A DNA stretch of 64,000 nt from Aureimonas sp. AU12 (lineage in GTDB: Bacteria; Pseudomonadota; Alphaproteobacteria; Rhizobiales; Rhizobiaceae). Location: the NCBI RefSeq assembly GCF_001463705.1, contig NZ_BBWH01000053.1, positions 54,565-118,564 of the forward strand, read 5' to 3'. The notes beneath the pieces were generated by a model, which saw nothing but the letters and a program-made list of their open reading frames with translations, was not told the DNA's origin and made no database searches. This document shows positions 61,236 to 64,000 of this stretch, one piece after another. Position numbers and translations under genes: made by a program. The first letter of the stretch is position 1. Each line of letters starts with the position of its first letter.

Positions 61236-61788
61236 GGATGCCCTCGTTGCGGATGAAGCCGTATTGAGCGAACAGGGGCGTGTAGGGCCACGTTACCTCG
61301 ATCGAGACGTACCGGCCAGACAGGCTCATGTTGGAGCATGGGGTGTTGCAGTCGACCTTGGCGCCCCAAGCGATGGCGCCGTTGGCCTGCATCGGGCAGC
61401 GACATTCGTCCGCCGCCGAGGCAGCGCCGGAGGCGACGCCCGAGCCACCTCGAAAGTCGTAGGAGCGGCCACCGTTGAAGGTAATCTTGTAGGTGGCGGT
61501 CGGATTGGCGAGGCGACGCGTGCGCTGAAGGATCTTGGCCATCACCGTCGCAGTGGCGTCGGCGCTGGCGCTCGACAGCCCTGCCCCAGAAACCAGTGCG
61601 GCATTGGCGGCAGCCGAGACCCCCTCGTTGACCTGCATCCGCGTCATAACAGCCAAGCCGATGTCGCTCGCGCCCGCCAGGATGAGCACGAGAACTGGCC
61701 CGATGATCGCGAACTCGATCGCGGCAACACCGCCGACATCCTGTCGGAACACTGACCCCATGGATCGGAGCTTTACGAACCCGGCCAT
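61207..61788 (-). CDS. TadE/TadF-like pilus assembly protein
   Basis: ATG 61788 (MAGFVKLRSMGSVFRQDVGG) just follows the TadG stop. 193 residues. GGVAAIEFAIIGPVLVLILAGASDIGLAVMTRMQ (about 19-52) is the TadE membrane motif with the conserved Glu. A Cys-rich periplasmic tail (CRCPM, DCNTPC) follows. It overlaps the next gene by 29 bp. Confidence 0.85.
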   Translation of the reverse strand: MAGFVKLRSMGSVFRQDVGGVAAIEFAIIGPVLVLILAGASDIGLAVMTRMQVNEGVSAAANAALVSGAGLSSASADATATVMAKILQRTRRLANPTATYKITFNGGRSYDFRGGSGVASGAASAADECRCPMQANGAIAWGAKVDCNTPCSNMSLSGRYVSIEVTWPYTPLFAQYGFIRNEGIHVQTLALVQ

Positions 61789-61789
61789 C

Positions 61790-63904
61790 TCAGCGCACCA
61801 GCTTCGCGATTTTGCCGGCACCGCCGGTTCCGCCCTTCAGCTTCTCGCATTCGGACGCCGCCGCCGTGCCGCCCGACAAGGTAATCGTCGTGCCGATCAT
61901 CATTAGGCAGCTCTCCGGCGAGCCCGAGGCGGACGAGCCGCCATCCATCCTGATCGGCCCCTTCGGGAAGTAGAAGGCGCCCGAGACCGTCCCGCCGCTG
62001 GCGCCGCTGGTCAGCGCCGCCCCGGCCTTGTTGCCTTGCGGGCCGATCACCGCAATCTGTGCGAAGTCGCCCGATGCCGGCGAAGTCAGAACCATCTTTC
62101 TGTAGCCACTGGAGGCGCAGAACGACGTGCCCAGGCAGGCCCAGCTCGTCATCGTCTCCTTTCCGGACAGCACGATCGTGACGTCCTTGGCATACAGGCT
62201 GGTGTTGCGACCGTTGCAGTCGGCGGCACCGCCGTAGCTCTGACCGAGGCCGAGATATCCGTCGATCGTGTAGATCCCGGCCCCCAGCTCCAGCGCGCCA
62301 GAGACATCGATTGAGCCAGCGATGTCATGCTGCGCACTGGCGGGCAGCGCGAGGCAAGTCCCGCCGCCGGTTTCGATCCGGCCCTTGATCTCGTAGGTCG
62401 TGGCAGAACCGCTGGCGCCCGCCAGCACCAGCGATCCACTCTTCACATGGATCGCGCGATCGGTCGTGGACGGGCCGATCTTGTAGCTGTTGCGGCTGCC
62501 AGATCCGATCACCCCTTTGACGCCGCCATCCATCATGATGCCGGAGGGCAGTTCGAAGAACGAGGGACCGGCAAACGTCATCGCGCCGTTGTTGCCGCCG
62601 CAGATCGAGAACCCGCAGGGTCCTTGTCCGACCTGGAACGAGCCGGCGCCGAACGTGGCTTCGCTGCCGTCCATCGTGATACCGCCGGGCACGACGTAGT
62701 TGCCGGCGGCGAACCGATAATTGCCGCCACCCTGGCTCTTGATGCTGGCGAACGTGTAGGTCGCAATGTCGAAGCGCGCTTGATCGCGTCCGAGATCGAA
62801 CTCGACCATCTGACCGCTGTCGATCAGGAAGTCGCCGAACTTGAACGCCTTGCGCGTGGGGTCGCAGGTGACGGTCCAGATCGAGCCGTAGACCGCGCTG
62901 CATCCCTGCTCCGTCAGGGCCTCCGTCAGCTTCTGACGCTTGCCTATGTCCCAGGGATTGAAGTCGAGGTCCTTGCCGCTGCCACCACTTGGCGCGTTGA
63001 GCGCCTTCAGCTTGGCGACAAGCTTCAGCTGGTCGACCGCCGCCGCGACCGCCTTATTGTCGGCCAAGGGGTCGGGTGTCGCCCGCTTGGTGAACGACGC
63101 CGGCATTCCGTCCGGCTTCTGAATGGTCTTGCACCAATCCGGCTGAACGGGGGCACTGGCCGAGTTGTAGATCGCGTTCTTGGCGACGATCTTGGTCCCG
63201 CACGGCGAGGAGATCGAGGCGTTCGAGGCCACTGTGCATTTCGAGGCATTGAGGGTCGTGCCGCCTGACATCGTGATGCCGGTCCCGGCGGGGTCCAAGG
63301 CGATGATGCAGCCGGCGCCGTCCGTTCCACCGCCGACCTCTGCCATCGAGGCCGAGGCGATCGTCAGATCCTTGGCGCCCAGCACCTTGGCGAGGAACAG
63401 GGCGTGCGGCGAGGCGATCGAGACGCTGACCGCTTTCGAGCCCGCAGATCGCGGTGAAGCCACCAGCGTTACCGTCATCTGCGATGCGGGAATGCCGTGA
63501 AGCTGCCCGATGTTCAAGGCGCTGGCTCGCATCGTATCTTCGGACTGCCCCTGGTTAAAGGCTAGCGCGCCGGCGAAGGCCGCCGCGTCCGACACACGCT
63601 GATGCTCGGTCTGGATCGTGAGGGCGCTGCTGTATTCCACGGCGAGCGCCGCAACGCCGATCATCGTGGGAAGCGCCAGCGCGGCCATGATGGCGACGCC
63701 ACCGTGCTGGTCTCTGGAAAATCGCGCCAGATGCCGCTTGGTTGCGGTTGTGGCATTCTTATGGCGATCAATACGCAACGTCGTGGACCACTCACCAGAA
63801 GAAAACGGCAAGGATTCGGGCTGGAAGATCCGTACGGGTGAGTTGTGCTTGCGCCAGACCGAGCCAATCCGGCAACAGTGAGGCACGACCCTTTTGAAAT
63901 ACAT
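61790..63904 (-). CDS. TadG-like pilus protein
   Basis: The start is uncertain (ATG 63904, TTG 63943 or TTG 63778). About 700 residues. The TadG/TadE-type motif RDQHGGVAIMAALALPTMIGVAALAVEYSSALTIQTEHQRVSDAAAFAGALA gives one membrane helix near the N-terminus. The remaining 600 residues are Gly/Ser/Thr-rich (GAGCIIALDPAGTGITMSGG, GGNYRFAAGNYVVPGGITMDG) with many Cys. The von Willebrand domain usual for TadG is not evident. It belongs to the pilus or a surface structure. First gene of a group of four overlapping genes. Confidence 0.8.
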   Translation of the reverse strand: MYFKRVVPHCCRIGSVWRKHNSPVRIFQPESLPFSSGEWSTTLRIDRHKNATTATKRHLARFSRDQHGGVAIMAALALPTMIGVAALAVEYSSALTIQTEHQRVSDAAAFAGALAFNQGQSEDTMRASALNIGQLHGIPASQMTVTLVASPRSAGSKAVSVSIASPHALFLAKVLGAKDLTIASASMAEVGGGTDGAGCIIALDPAGTGITMSGGTTLNASKCTVASNASISSPCGTKIVAKNAIYNSASAPVQPDWCKTIQKPDGMPASFTKRATPDPLADNKAVAAAVDQLKLVAKLKALNAPSGGSGKDLDFNPWDIGKRQKLTEALTEQGCSAVYGSIWTVTCDPTRKAFKFGDFLIDSGQMVEFDLGRDQARFDIATYTFASIKSQGGGNYRFAAGNYVVPGGITMDGSEATFGAGSFQVGQGPCGFSICGGNNGAMTFAGPSFFELPSGIMMDGGVKGVIGSGSRNSYKIGPSTTDRAIHVKSGSLVLAGASGSATTYEIKGRIETGGGTCLALPASAQHDIAGSIDVSGALELGAGIYTIDGYLGLGQSYGGAADCNGRNTSLYAKDVTIVLSGKETMTSWACLGTSFCASSGYRKMVLTSPASGDFAQIAVIGPQGNKAGAALTSGASGGTVSGAFYFPKGPIRMDGGSSASGSPESCLMMIGTTITLSGGTAAASECEKLKGGTGGAGKIAKLVR

Positions 63905-64000
63905 CGAAGAACGAATCCTGTGTCCATCTTTATCGCGACTCAATCGTTAAGGTGGTCTGAACCGCTAACAAAAATCGGAAAGGTAGATTTAGCTAAGAAG

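Overview
The window is high-GC DNA of alphaproteobacterial character, most likely Hyphomicrobiales (an Aureimonas- or Methylobacterium-like organism; genus not proven). The gene families point that way: ArdC/ParB-like/DUF7007-type plasmid genes, a quinate-type dehydratase, Rrf2- and LuxR-type regulators, a Tad pilus locus, and a GTTC-N7-GATC near-match to the alphaproteobacterial LexA box. It is an accessory region (plasmid or integrated element) rich in insertion sequences and decayed genes. No rRNA, tRNA, CRISPR array or replication initiator gene was found.

Layout. 0-6 kb: IS debris (IS5, IS1182, IS427-type), two XRE regulators, an HNH protein and a secreted thermonuclease whose 5' end was remade by an IS. 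6.8-9.6 kb: an element-backbone block (ArdC antirestriction protein, small genes, two of them broken, a small membrane protein and a decayed SH3 protein). 9.8-18.7 kb: an SDR, then a six-gene operon for uptake and breakdown of quinate/shikimate-type compounds with a divergent LysR regulator. 18.8-20.9 kb: a GNAT enzyme, a VapBC toxin-antitoxin pair and a serine resolvase. 21-30 kb: two RTX-type proteins, a type I secretion ABC/HlyD pair, a LuxR regulator, a LysR regulator and an acyltransferase of the GNAT/LuxI fold. 30-35 kb: a NUDIX enzyme and a CMD/NmrA/cupin/MscS cluster, with an Rrf2 regulator and clear shared operator-like palindromes.

35-42 kb: a LacI regulator, an AfuABC/FbpABC-type ABC transporter and an inositol-monophosphatase-type enzyme, with a perfect operator palindrome; phosphorylated sugar or polyol uptake is a reasonable inference. 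41.7-43.5 kb: histidine phosphatase, NUDIX and VOC genes. 43.6-46.1 kb: a GGDEF-EAL gene beheaded by an IS3 element. 46.3-50 kb: a second backbone block (large ParB-like protein, a hypothetical protein, a DUF7007-like protein). 50-54.4 kb: a chemoreceptor and a UmuD gene with a multiply broken UmuC. 54.4-59.9 kb: AraC and MarR regulators, a CHASE4-GGDEF cyclase and a PAP2 membrane enzyme. 59.9-63.9 kb: TadE/TadG-like pilus genes ending in a decayed gene.

The strongest candidates for something undescribed are three. First, a purine-rich leader with an AGCCCG/CGGGCT hairpin is repeated in front of three backbone loci at both ends of the cargo. Second, AAGGAT-N5-RYATCC palindromes are shared by the Rrf2 gene and the CMD operon. 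Third, an RTX-like protein is built on 17-residue rather than 18-residue repeats and lies beside a secretion/LuxR/acyltransferase cluster. All calls come from reading the sequence; no database search was run.
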